DNA of 64,000 bases from Bolinopsis microptera (lineage: Eukaryota > Ctenophora > Tentaculata > Lobata > Bolinopsidae): contig NC_087072.1 in the NCBI RefSeq assembly GCF_026151205.1, positions 16,817,669-16,881,668 on the forward strand. Reading direction: 5' to 3'. This document shows, piece after piece, positions 43,401 through 56,400 of the stretch; the stretch's first letter is position 1; every line of letters starts with the position of its first letter. The translations under genes were made by a program, and so were the position numbers. Under the pieces are notes generated by a model that saw nothing but the letters and a program-made list of their open reading frames with translations, had not been told where the DNA came from and made no database searches.

Positions 43401-43996
43401 CCCTAACTTGGGTAATATTGATGCTATTATATTTCTTAATGGTACTAGAGTGTCCCTATTCACTATTGTCGAAGAATGTGAGCTGACGAAGGTGAAAAGC
43501 ATATTGCTGTCGGAAGTTAAATGCATGCATTACCTGCCAATATTGACAAAATTTTAATCTGTAGCAAAGAGTTTACACTACCTTCATACTAGGTAAAACA
43601 GGGAGTTATAGAAGATGAGTTCAGTGTGTTTGGTAGTGTGGATACTACTGACACTTCCAACAAGCTCTCTGCTGGACTCCTTCCTGAGGACCTATCTCAA
43701 TCTTCTACTCCTGCTCCTTCCAAGTTAGTTCCAGGCAGGGTTAGACAAATAAATAGCTGTGCAACTTTTCACCACTATTTAGTTATATTTATGATAATTG
43801 CTAGAAGTAAGACATGATTTTTAACTCTGAGAAATTAAATGAATATCCCTGCAGGAAGCACGCAGATATACTGTCAGGATACAAAAAGGAGCAAGCCAAG
43901 GAGCTGAGCTCTGAGGCTGCAGCTATTTTAGACTCTCTTCCTGATCTTAAGTTTATGTTATCTTCTGTACTCATGTTCCCTGTCAAGGCTTCATGA
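40420..43996 (+). CDS. AFTPH: Aftiphilin-like AP-1/clathrin accessory protein (5 exons, 954 aa)
   Basis: Adaptor of the trans-Golgi/endosome clathrin pathway; family members bind the AP-1 gamma-ear and clathrin. Exons 40420-42789, 42937-43013, 43153-43297, 43593-43723 and 43855-43996; all phases join. The N-terminus has DDDFGDFTTVF, matching the family's acidic FG[DE]F gamma-ear motif. The long acidic, low-complexity exon 1 ends in eight 23-residue repeats. The C-terminal exons carry the clathrin-binding-box region: STKWLTTPSFTTLV aligns with the vertebrate stretch around the conserved Trp, FSVFGSVDTTD with the LDFFGP block, and LPDLKFMLSSVLMFPVK with the conserved end LPDLTFMHAKVLMFP. The stop is at 43994. 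Exon 2 is short and least certain. DDX46 begins 450 bp downstream on the same strand. Confidence 0.87.
42193..42705 (+). repeat. 69-bp coding minisatellite: eight DDDFGDFGDF repeats
   Basis: Each 69-bp unit encodes DDDFGDFGDFD-[ST]-K-[IL]-PAASTTPEV with few changes (residues about 591-765 of the aftiphilin-like protein). FGDF fits the published gamma-ear/GAE consensus (aromatic-G-[PDE]-[aromatic/L/M]), so each unit would present two overlapping motifs. Unit 6 reads DLGEF. High DNA identity suggests recent tandem expansion. The array also creates a long open frame on the other strand, which is a shadow. Confidence 0.9.
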
Positions 43997-44446
43997 TAAT
44001 TCTCATTGTCACGTGGTATCACGTGTTTTTTGTTTGTTTTAGTTCCGAAAGATGGGAGTATAGTTTAAAAGTTGATTTAATTTGCGCAGGTTTACGTTAA
44101 CAGAATTTTGATTATTATAATGGAATAATTTTGATGGAATATTTTGTACAGCCGACATTTAATTTATAAAACTTAAAGCTTCGTGCCGTATGAGTTCAGA
44201 ATACTTCTTGACTGATTGTATATTATTGACGTTGATTTTGTTTATAACCATTAAAAACAAAAATATATTAAAGCAATTTTTTATCTAATAATAACCTATT
44301 TTTACTTGAATAAGCACTATACATTTTTGCCAAATTGTATCAAATTTCTCACTACAAAGCTACAAGTTGTACGTAGCGGAATCATTTGAATTATAATTTG
44401 CAGTTCGAACAAATTTCATACATATTTTATAGATTAGTGATACAGT
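43997..44446. promoter_or_regulatory. Intergenic spacer between AFTPH and DDX46
   Basis: 450 bp, AT-rich, with no ORF. It should contain the 3' end of the aftiphilin-like gene and the DDX46 promoter/5' UTR. AATAAA-like signals are not distinctive here. Confidence 0.4.
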
Positions 44447-47400
44447 ATGGCAAAAGATCAGAGCCCCTCGCCAGAAACGATACGCAAGAAGCTAAAGAAA
44501 GCAAAGAAGAAAGAAACAGAACTTTCAAAGGTTTCTTATTTAACTATCTTGAGACATTACTATTTACCATGCCAATGAGCGATCAGCTACTTGATGAAAT
44601 CTGATTAAATTCATAACTTTAACAACATTCAACTGCAGGACGGATCAGATAGCGAGGCAACTTTTGCAAAGAAAAAGAAAAAGAAGGAACGATACTACAG
44701 AAAGAAAGACGAGTCAGATGATCCAGAATCGACAAAGGTGGGAACTTCGTGTTTTAATCTTTCATTTTAGGTTTTGAAATTGTTAACATCATTCTGAAGC
44801 CGTAATTATTTCAGCATGAATTTAATTATCATTCTCCGCCTAACAATGATTTTGTCAGGACAAGAAATCAAAAAAGAAGAAAAGAGCAGATTCTGGCTCT
44901 CCAGAAGACAAGAAAAGGAGGAAGTCCCCCAAACGTCCCTCTCCCTCCAGATCTCCAAAGAGAAGGTCCAGATCCCCAAAACGCAGATCCAGATCCCCAC
45001 GAAGGTCTCCTCCTCGACGCAGGTCCCCCTCTCCAAGACGCAGGTCCCGCAGTCCTATCAGACGGCCCTCGCCTCACAAACGCAAGCGGTCTAGGTCTCC
45101 TCGTCGCTCTAGGTCTCCTCGCCGCTCCAAATCACCTAAAAGACGTTCGAAGGAGAGAAGGAAAGAGAGGAAGAGGAGTAAGGAAAGGCGATCAAAAAGT
45201 AAAGAGAAACGATCTGGAAGTAAAGAAAAACGGGCAAAAAGTAAGGAAAGGAAAAGCAAATCTCCCGAGAAAAAGAGAGCCAAAGACAAATCTCCTAAAA
45301 GGTAGCCTTATCATCGAGATTATTTATTTGTATTTAAAATACATTTGTTCTGCTTCAGACTTATAAAATACAAAATTTAAATTTAAAGTATCTCAAAAAT
45401 TAACCAGATACACAATATTTAATTAACTGTAGAATAATCACTATTCTCCCTCAGGAAGTCCCGCAGTAAATCATCAGGCTCCTCGTCAGGATCAGACTCT
45501 CCAACTCGCTCTAAACTTTTAGCCAAAAAAGTTGCAGAGCGCAAGAACGAAGCGGACAAATTCCAGTCTGAAATGGAGAAGGAGATGGAGAAACGAAAGG
45601 AACGTATTGAGGCATGGAGAGCGGAAAGAAGAAAGAAGACTAACCCAGTGGACCCTGCAGTCGAAATTAAGGTTTTCAATTTTTTCAATTACTCTGAATG
45701 GAATTTGGTGCACTTTTGTTTGGCCGTATAAATGAGAATAGTTCCTCAGCGTGAATAAATTAGCAATTTCAAACGGCATGTTATTTTGTAGCCGACAACA
45801 AAGATTTGGTCTCTTGAAGACGATGATGAAGATGAGGAAACTGTGCCTATACCTGACGATCTTAAAGATGATGAAATGAAGGAGGACAACCAAGATGCAG
45901 ACGTTAGCATGTTTTATTTGTTTACTTTTATTTTTACATTTACAACCAGGAAAACATCATTAAGCTTCAAGTTTTAGTGCTAACTTAGGATTACTCATAT
46001 GGGGAGTACTACAGATGGCATTCTATCACACATTACAACGTATATTGAATGTAAAGGAAGTTACACTCTAATAACACAGAAATACCCTCAGGACCGACCG
46101 CAAACCGGCTGATTCAGTGAAACCTGAATCAAGCCTTGATCTGGCCTCATACCTCTTAAATCTTACTTGCAATTCATATCTGTCCTTGAAACATTGCCCC
46201 TGTGTGTGTTGAAAGTTTTCTGAGTAGTAGCTAGGGTTAACTAGTTTATAAGATCTCGGTTAATTAACTATTTGCAGATGTCTTGTAACACGAGGTTTGA
46301 CGTGGAACTTGTGGTGGTATGACGGTTTGTATTGGCCACTAATTTCATTACTCACACTGACCACCCCCAATATCATACCACAGATATCATCACACAGACT
46401 CATTACATTTCCTACATCATTACGTGTCTATGTGCAATGCTACATCGTGATGATATGCCGAAAGAGGCCCAATGGCTGACCAGTCCACCTATAAGATGAT
46501 TGTCGCAGCTTCGCCAGCTTATAACCCCGTTACACACCACAATTCAACCCCACATTTTGTAAGCCCTCTTATTGGTTACAGATTTCGTTTCCTCTACACA
46601 GTTATCTCTCTGCAGGATGAGTCAGAGGTGGATCCTTTGGAGGCTTTTATGGAGGGTGTTTCCTGTGAGATCAAAGCTGAGAACAAACAAACCAATGTTG
46701 TCAAGAAAGTTAAGAAATTGGTCAAGGTATGTCTTTCATATCATTTCTGAGCAAATCCTTAGCAACTCCACATGTTTCTTTCAACATTTCTGATGGTACA
46801 GATAGTTTAAGATTGATTCATGTTGTGTGGATAAGATTCTACCCACAGGGAAAAGAAGTAGAGGTTGCTGTCGCTAGTAAGGTTATAAAGGAGTCTAAAA
46901 AGAAGGGCGACCTGCTGGCTAACGATGCTGAAATGATGGAGTACTCTTCAGAAGACATTTCAGATGATGATTTGGACGATATGAACTACGCCGGATACAA
47001 AAACAAAAGACGGAGGGTGAGAGATCTTATATTTCCATCTTAAAGGCTATTGTATCCGTAGCAATTATCGTTTATGATGATTCATTCGTGTCCAAATTGT
47101 AGATAAATTGCCAGGGGCTCAGCGTGTACCGCTCGGTCACGCTTAGTTTTGTATGCTTTTGTAACCGGCGAAGACATTTTGCTGCATATTATGTCGTTGT
47201 TCTGCGCGCATCTGACGGATTGACGCGCGCGCGCGAACAGAATTAATGCATGTACGTGCGTGCTATTTTCTATTGTCACTTATTTGGCAGCCTATCAAAA
47301 TATCAAATTTGGGTTGGTTTGATTGATTAATGATTTTTGCCTTTGACCAGGAGTTGGAGGCAACAGATCACACTACAATGAACTACGAAGAATTCCGGAA

Positions 47401-50400
47401 GAACTTTTACGTCGAAGTACCTGAGTTGGCCAGGATAACGGATGCTGAATTAGCAGACATCCACCTCTCGTTGGATAACATGCAAGTCAGAGGAAAGGGA
47501 CCACCCAAACCCATCAAGACATGGATACAAGCGGGAATCAGTATGAAAATCCTCGGTGAGTCTGATTGACAAGTTAAACGGTACCACCGACCCACGCAAG
47601 TTCCTTTATTCGAATTGCTTGGCCGGTTGAGCAAGCCTGGTTATATTGGGAATTTGTTGCCAAACTTTTGGTAAATTTTGTCATGAAAGAATAGGAAAAA
47701 TAAAAATTATATTTGGCTCAAAATAAATTTGAAAATTACAATAATTGGCACACTCAAAACAAATTTTCCGTACACTTATCTATATCAAAACAAATATTCC
47801 GAGAATCTTTACAGTATTCGTCCGCCATTCATCTTCAGTTTGTAATATTTTCAGTTGCACTTAGATTCTTAGAATGAGTAACAATCATTAGATTCAAACA
47901 CAATTATTTTGGCAGTTTCTCACAGTCCAGTACCAATAATATTATGTAAGTGCTTGCAGCTTGGCGCTTACGCTAGAGTAACTAAAATTTTCTGCAGTAT
48001 TTGTTAATCTCTGACGTTCTTCTCTTTTTCCCTAGCTTGCAAAGAATTTCAGTAAGCAGTAATTAATAAATTCGAACACAATTATTTTGACAGTTTCTCA
48101 CAGTCCAGTACGACGAGTTTTGTGTAATTAAAATGTTTCTTAATTCGTTGAGAAACATGAGCTGTATTAGACAATAGTTCCTTGTTAGTCTCTGTCATGT
48201 TAAGCAGCATTTGTCAATCTGCGGCGTTCTTCTCTATTTCCCTGGATTCCAAGAGTTGTCAGTAAGCAGGATGTTAACCGCTTGGTCCGGGCGCGAAGGA
48301 AGTGTCTGAAACTGCTGATAGTAAGACAGTAAATGTAAAAGTTGGCGATGACGTTGATGTCCAAGAGGGAAGATGCAACTCGGTTAAAAGTTATCATGAA
48401 GGAACCCGGTTTTGAAGGATCTATCTCCGCAACCGTTGCAACAATATGATAAACTGCTATAGGAAGAAAGGAGATACAGTAGGCAGCCACTGTCAACGCC
48501 ACTGTCATAACTCCTGTCCACTTCATTCCCTCCTGCGATTCTCTTGTCGCTCTTCTTGCCAATGCCAGAATCATCACCGATGTTACAACGATGATGATTG
48601 TTGGAACAATGAAAAAGATGACAATACCTACCGGTAGCAGGAACCTCCATACGCTCGAGCTAAATTCATAAATGCAAGTGTATGATCCGTAATCAAAGGA
48701 AACGTCATATCCATCAACTAAGATAAAGCAGATGGGCCAGAAAAGGGCCAGCAACCAGATTAGCAAACACATTCTGTGAGCCGTTCCTGCAGTCCAGGTT
48801 CGAGATCTTAGAGGGTATTTTAGGATCAGTAACTTGGAGGTTACCAAACCACTGATCAGAAGGCTTCCCGCGAAATAGCCTGTGTAGCCGAAGTATGGCG
48901 TCATGTGGCATAAAATAGGCCCAAATGTCCACTTGTCTGCAACCAACGAGACAGCCAGGGGGAAGATGTAACTTATGCAGATTACCAAATCACTAACCGC
49001 TATATGTTGAATAAAAGCAACCATCACTTCAGGCAATGCAATAGCCTCGTACTTAATGGAAGCAATGAGAATGATCGTGTCTCCAACCAGTGATGAACTA
49101 AGAACGAAGATGAACCATCCTGCCCAGATGTACCGCACTGCTTCATCCTTTACAACCAAATCGTCATTAGTGCTGTTCGGAACCGTCATAGCAAAGTAAA
49201 AAATATCACGAAGAATAGATCAAGTATCAAAGTATCACAACTGTACAACACAACTGTATAAGTAGTAAGGAATTTCGAGATTCTGTACTCTGGTTTTCAA
49301 CTTCTACTCAGATAACGGTTTATCACCATGCTGAATATCTCTTCTAAGGAATGTATACTCCGGATTGGAATATTGTTTATGAGTCACATGGTTGCAATGT
49401 ATTCTTGTGTAAATTTGTATTGATCCTGTTTGATGCGACAAGGAAAAATGCTCTTCTAAGGAAGATAGGAAATAAAATGACACACAAGTTTTTTTTCTAA
49501 ACATTTTTCAAACTATAAATTCTCAAGTTGTACAATGCTCGGTAGATAATACATTGTAACTAATCTATATTATATCTCAAATTCTACATCCGGTACGGCT
49601 CTGCAGTCTGCACACATGATATCTCTCTCTGCCATGAAACATGACTAACCTTTTAAACTATGATTTAAAACCTAAACTAAAACTCAACTGGGCTCTCCTT
49701 TGTCACCAAACTAGACCAATAAGCAATTTTAGACTATTATATTTTTCTATATTTGTATAATAAGTATATTGACGTAGTGGATGGTTGAGGGGGTTTCAAC
49801 TTTCAAGCACAGGTCACTCTCAAATCCTAAAGATAAGCAGTGGCCTTCGGCACTTGAAACCTCTTCAAACCTCCCCTGATTTATTCATTATTGATATTGT
49901 TTGATTGTGCCGTAAAAATAAATATTTGTAATATTTGTTTTATTAAATATTTGTTTTATTATTAACTTCTTATCTGTCCGACAGGGATTTTAAAGAAGAA
50001 CGGATGTATGGATCCAACACCAATCCAGACAATAGCACTGCCTTGCATCATGTCCGGGAGAGATGTTATCGGTATAGCCAAAACAGGAAGTGGTAAAACC
50101 CTCTCCTTTCTACTACCCATGTTCAGGCACATCATGGACCAGCGGCCTCTTGAAGCTGAAGAGGGCCCTATAGGTTAGTCAATAGTCATCCTTTGTCTTC
50201 ACACATAAGCGCCCAACTTAGCAAATTATTACAACCGATTAACTGATTTTGCAGAACCTTCCAATTCCTAAAATTTCGTTGCTATAATACAGTATATACA
50301 ACTATTTTCACAACCTTTAAACTGCAGCTATGCTGATGTGCCCAACCCGAGAGTTGGCTCTACAAACCTACAACGAAGCACGCAAGTTCACTAAAGCCCT

Positions 50401-53400
50401 GCGGCTACGTGTTGTGTGTGTGTACGGTGGTACTGGTATCAGTGAACAGATAGCGGAGTTGAAGCGAGGCTGTGAGATTATAGTCTGCACACCAGGCAGG
50501 ATGATAGACATGTTGACGGCCAACAGTGGCAAGGTTACCAACTGTAGACGGGTCACGTACTGCGTGTTCGATGAGGCTGATAGGATGTTCGACATGGGAT
50601 TTGAGCCTCAGGTGGGTTCCTGAAAACGGGCGAAAATGCAGTGCATTTTGTTGTAAGATCTTTTAGAGACTAGATTTGTACCAATGTAATGCGAACTGTT
50701 GACATGTAATTCTCTAAATGTATAGCGCTTATTAAAGGTATCTGTAGGTAAATAAGATAATGGGCTGTATACGACCTGATAGACAAGTTGTTATGTTCTC
50801 CGCTACATTTCCACGTCAGATGGAAGCGCTGGCAAGGAAAATACTCGTCAAACCTATCGAGGTAATTTCCCTAACTTCTCTAGCCTTTCTTCGTTTTTAT
50901 TCAAACGTTTGCCAGTATTAATCCAAGACTTATATCAATACGCTTAGATCAGTACTTTAAAAACTTATCAAAATGTGTAACTTGAAGAAAGTAATCAGTA
51001 TAATATTGCAGATTTGCTACTGCTTATTTGTTTTCCTACTTAACATTGCTTCTCAGATAACGACAGGTGGAAGGAGCAAGGTGTGTTCCGAAGTAGATCA
51101 GAACATTATAGTAATAGACGAGGAGGACAAGTTTAATAAGCTCATGGAGATTCTGGGTCATTTTGGGGAGGGTCAGAGCTTGATTTTCGTTCATACCCAG
51201 CAGAAGTGCGATCTTATCCTCAAGGACCTCATGCATGCTTCTTACAGTGTCATGTCCCTTCATGGAGGTTGGGCTTGTGTTATTGTCTTTGTCAAGCATT
51301 AAATCTCACTTTGTGTAATTTGTGAACCTACCGTTTATATGAAAATAAGATTATCAGTCTACAATTATTTATAAGCTTCCTACAATCTCACGATCTGTCT
51401 TACCACCCCAGGGATGGATCAGCACGACAGAGACAGTGTTATCCAGGACTTCAAACAGGGTAATATCCGAGTACTGGTCGCAACGAGTGTCGCAGCGCGA
51501 GGACTCGACATCAAGGCTCTTCGTCTGGTTGTGAACCTTGACTGTCCAAACCATTACGAGGATTATGTACACAGGGTTGGGAGAACTGGTCGAGCTGGGA
51601 TGAAAGGTGGGTCGCGGAGAGGATTAGGACCTCGGAACATTATTCCCTCACCTTTAAATCGTTTTTAATTCTAAATTATATATATTTTCAAATTCACAGA
51701 GTTAATATTAGTTAAACATGCCAGGAACCGCCTACACGTTCATCCAGCCAGACCAGCCACGCTATGCAGGTGACCTGATTAACGCACTTGAAGTCAGTGA
51801 GGTTCGTGTTCCCTCTGACCTGGACAAGCTGTGGAAGGACTACGTGGCGGAGCAACAAGAGGCCGGACTCAAAGTGGAGAAGAACAAGGGATTCAGTGGA
51901 AAAGGGTACAAGTTCAATGAGGAGGAGGCCATGATGCACGACGAACGGAAACAGCTCCAGAAATTCCAACTTGGTTAGATTTTTGAGGGAACTTTGTGCT
52001 GTTAATTTTGTGTTTTATCGGTAGTCCGAGGCTTTTATAATGTACATTTCAGATTTGCAAATTTGTTTAGGTTAGTTACATTAAATTGTTATTGGGCTGC
52101 AAAATAGCAATTGTATCTGTTTGCTTTGAGTGTCCATGGAGATCAACTTAACAAACACTAATCTCTCTCCAGGTCTACAAGACTCGGATGAAGAAGACCT
52201 TATGACCCAGAAACAAGACGAGTTAGAGAACGCTATAGAGGCTATCATGGGAGGCAAGAGAACCAACTTGGCTATTTCGGACAAGGCAGCCAATCCGACA
52301 CCAGCTTTAAAGATTGACATCAGAAAAGGGAAAACTATCGAGGTAAGCGTGTCAGGAATTCTAAGGGATTTCAGTGGAATTTTATTTTCCTAATTATGAA
52401 GATTAATTGTACTTGATACCTTACAGCTGACAACAATAATAAGCTTCTGAAGAAAGTAATTTTGTTGCCAACACACTGTATGCTGTATTATCACATTAAC
52501 CTCAAAACATCCGAACAATAACTTCACACGAATTGTGTTCAGGAGAGGGTGGGTCACCTGCAGGGAGCCGAGAGAGCAGCAGCTATCTGTACCTTGCTCG
52601 GAAAAGAGAAGAAACCTGACCCAGCAGAGTTGAAAGCAGCTGCTGCTGCTGCAGGAGCTGGGATTCAGGGTCCTAGTCTGATTGACCCCACCGCTCACGC
52701 TACCTCAGCTTTCATGAAGGGAGAACGTGTCACTGCTGTTTCTGGTTAGTTATCCTCTTTCACGCGACCTTTTCCTCTTACATTATACCAATACTGTTTG
52801 TGCAATGTGCTTATAAAGTTATAACAAGGCTCATTACATTCTAGATATTATCAGGCGTTTAGGTATACGTATTTAAGGTAACTTAGAAAGGAAGTTTACA
52901 ATCTATGTTATGTATTGTTTAAAAGTTCTCAGCGGTAGAAATCGAAATATTAGTTTAATTATGAAGCAATTTTATTGATTTAGGAATTATATTGAATAGA
53001 CAATATTACTACATTTCATAACGTTTTTGAACAAAATTAACAGTTAAACTAATACCAAGTTCTGAAAACATCATTAATTATCAGTATCTAAATTTAGTTT
53101 ATTTTTATTTATTTATTTTTGAGTTATTGTTGTCATCAATACAGCATCAATGTCTAAACTTATGCCCAACTCTGCTTTAGATTGGTCAGTTAAAACCTCC
53201 TGGTAGGGATTGGAAATACAGTTCGCTCTACCCATGAACCAGGCTGAAGAACTTAGTTTATGTCACGAGAGACTTAGTTTTCTTACTCCTCGTCCCAAAT
53301 CTCAGCAGCGGTTCCAAGTTTCCGCTGTCAAATTCTCCTCTACTTTAAGATGTTGAGCGTCTTGGAAGTTATTCTGCTTGGGAATGTTAAAATCCTTCTC

Positions 53401-56400
53401 ACGCAGTGTGATTTGAAGTGCCACACTCCAATGCTTATCTCACTGCAGCTAACTGATTTGTTCAAAGATCTTCTGTGTTTCCACTTTTCTCAGCCACTTT
53501 TTTGTGTGAGCCTCACCGTCACGATGGACTGTTTGGTAGCTCTAGCCGATACTGCAACCTGTTTCAGAGTCCTACCAGTTACCAGACAGAGTGGCAGTAC
53601 GCAGGAGTATATGTGAGGTAGAAACGTGAGGATAAAATCCATGATGAGTCTGTAGGGAGATCCTAGTCCCAGGATAATTGTAGGGTCAATAATCAGGATA
53701 AAGTTAACGACCACAGCAGGAAAGTAGCAGATAAAGTAAGAGAATGTGGTGAGGGAGGTAACGAAAAGTGCACCTTGTCTTATAATGGTAACATCTTGAG
53801 TGGTGGTCATTGGTTTACTGAAGTACCGGTACAGAACACAGTAAGTGCATGCCAGGATAAAGATTACATGAAGTGTTCCAGTGAGTAGTACAGACATGAA
53901 GAGGTTCAATATTTCGTGGATCATGAACAAGGAGCAACCAACAGATTGTGGTGGACCAAGGTACTTAAAACGTGCCGTGTCAGACACGATCAGCAAAGTG
54001 GACACAAAGCCGGACAAAATTATGATCCCCGTGATGATTTTCAGGACGATGTTTCGTTTTGCAATATTCTTGTATCGTCTTGGTTTTAGTACTGCAGTGA
54101 TTCGATAAAGACATATCGTGGATAAAATGAGGGACTGGTTCAAGAACATGGCCATCTGTATACCTCCTAAGACCTCACAGCCAATTCGAGAAATTTCCTT
54201 CCAAAGTAACACCCCCTCAACAACTGCAACAATCAGATCTGATATGCAAACCATATGAACAGCGGCAAAAAACAAGTACATTGGCTGTTTCTGTTGGGCG
54301 ATGAGAAAGAAAGATTTGAGGATTCTTGCGTTTAGAGGAGCGAAGATCAGGGCTGGGCTACAGCTTGTAATTGTCATGAAGATTGAGATCGGAAAAATTC
54401 TTGCGTCCTGTTCCTCATTTTTATCGTCCACATGTTTTTGTGTAATTGGTGATGAGTCACTGTTCGCCTCACTTATAGAGCTCTTAGAGATAAAGATCAC
54501 TCCATGAAATACATTGTCTGTATCCCAACCAGAAGCTCCTCTAGAACGACTTTCTGAACCACCAGACAATCTATCTCGGGATGGCAATAACGGGGTATCT
54601 ACCACTGACGGAAATTCAGAATTAAGACCTAGACTGTCATCCGTCAGGTCATCGATTTTATTTTCATTTTTATGACCGGCCTGTTCCTTATTTTTAACGT
54701 CCTGTTTTTGTGTAATTGGTGATGAGTTTTTGATCGCCTCACTTGAAGGGCTCTCAGAGATAACGGTCAGTCTAAATCCACCGGCCGACTCAACTATGTT
54801 AGAGACGAGAAACAGATTTGGATTGAGAAGTATTTGAATGTTGATCGTAATGAAGATTGTGTTGAGGATTCCAGACACCATGACACTACCTGGCAATAAA
54901 AATTGTGTTGTTTATTTTCAAACGTTCATATTGGAAACATCATAAGTACTTTACAGGTGAAGATTATAGATAGCTGTTACCTGAATTTTCCGAGCATACT
55001 TTCAGTTTCAGCATTTCATAAGCTTCAACAGATTTTGGCTGCGGTATAATGTCCCATCCTACTGAATGATAAAAAAGATGTTCGCCAAATAAGATCATCG
55101 AAACAATGTGATCCTCGATTAATTCCGAACTATTTTATAGTTTTCTGTATGTACACGTACTCTGGTTCTTCACCAGAGACAACATTCTGCACCTGCCTGA
55201 ATTTGCTTAATGTTTATCGATGACTTTTTCAGTCTGCAGAAAACAACACTAAATTTAAAAAGATTTTTTGAAACACCGAGTCTTCCCATTTTATAGTGAT
55301 ATTTTCAAAGCTCCTGACGCAAGAAACCTTTGTATTCACCAGCATTTCTTAGTCGTATGACCAGTCATGTGACCAGTCGTGTAACCAGTCATGTGACCAA
55401 GAGAAGCATAAAGGTTTTCACTTGATGCGATATTTTGTGAAGAGCACTCAGAATGGTGGTCCAATCAAACATTTATTGTATTGGTGAGTTGAGATATTTG
55501 CCAATTTTGTGTATTTTCCATTAATATGTATGAGGTATGTGCAGTGAGGCGACAGATCTACATTTTTATTGTCTTAATAGAGCCATAAAACTGAATTTAA
55601 AATAGAAATGTGGATATAATAAAATGTAAAACTTTCAAACGGAGGCTTATAAATATTATTATATTATGATTGTAAAAATAAAATAAAGGATAAAATTTTA
55701 AATTTTTTGAATAAATGTGCGGCAACTTTGGCGAATAGTGCGGCTCGAGTTCAGCGATTTCTGGCTTTGCTGGTCTGGGCCTTGCTGAGTGCTGACATCT
55801 TAAAAAATGCCTGTAACGATGGCCAAACACCTATGAACAATCCCTTACTGCAAAAGAGCAACTGATAAGAGATATGATTATTGAATGACTCTGATCAGTC
55901 TGAAATACAGTCTGATATAAGTCATCTCACAGCATATTGGTATGATAATGTGATTCTTCTAAACCTGTGACTTGTAAGAGTGCAAGATGCAATCGTCACG
56001 TTGGGATCATTGGCTCACCAAAGAAATTTGGTGTCCTTTTATCCAAAAGTTACACCATCTGCAGTCTCAAAATGGAATCATTGCTATACATATTTCATCA
56101 AAAATAGCATACATTTAGAAATATCGCTATGATTTAACGGCACGATTCTATTCCATTTCTATGTTTCATCAAAAGATGATTTGACGGCGTTGTAGTCGGA
56201 ATATATAAAATATTTGGTATCGAGGTAAACGATTCATTAAGATAATATTATAGCCTATTCTCTGTGTTTTGAAAACAAATTGTGTGAAAAGTGTGGAAAA
56301 CTGCTGTTAGTAGTGCGATTCTGCACCCGCCGCACTTATGTTGCCTCTGTTCGACACGTACTATAGTTCGACAAACCCTTAGGTTCGAATCTGTCAAACT

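Noticed and set aside
46297-46600. Short frames within DDX46 intron 6
   Set aside because: They lie between two exons whose phases join cleanly without them, and show no similarity to the family.
54882-54896. Upstream in-frame TTG start for receptor A (and the equivalents in B and C)
   Set aside because: A non-ATG start is not expected here; the preceding ATTGCCAG looks like a splice acceptor and an ATG follows five codons later.
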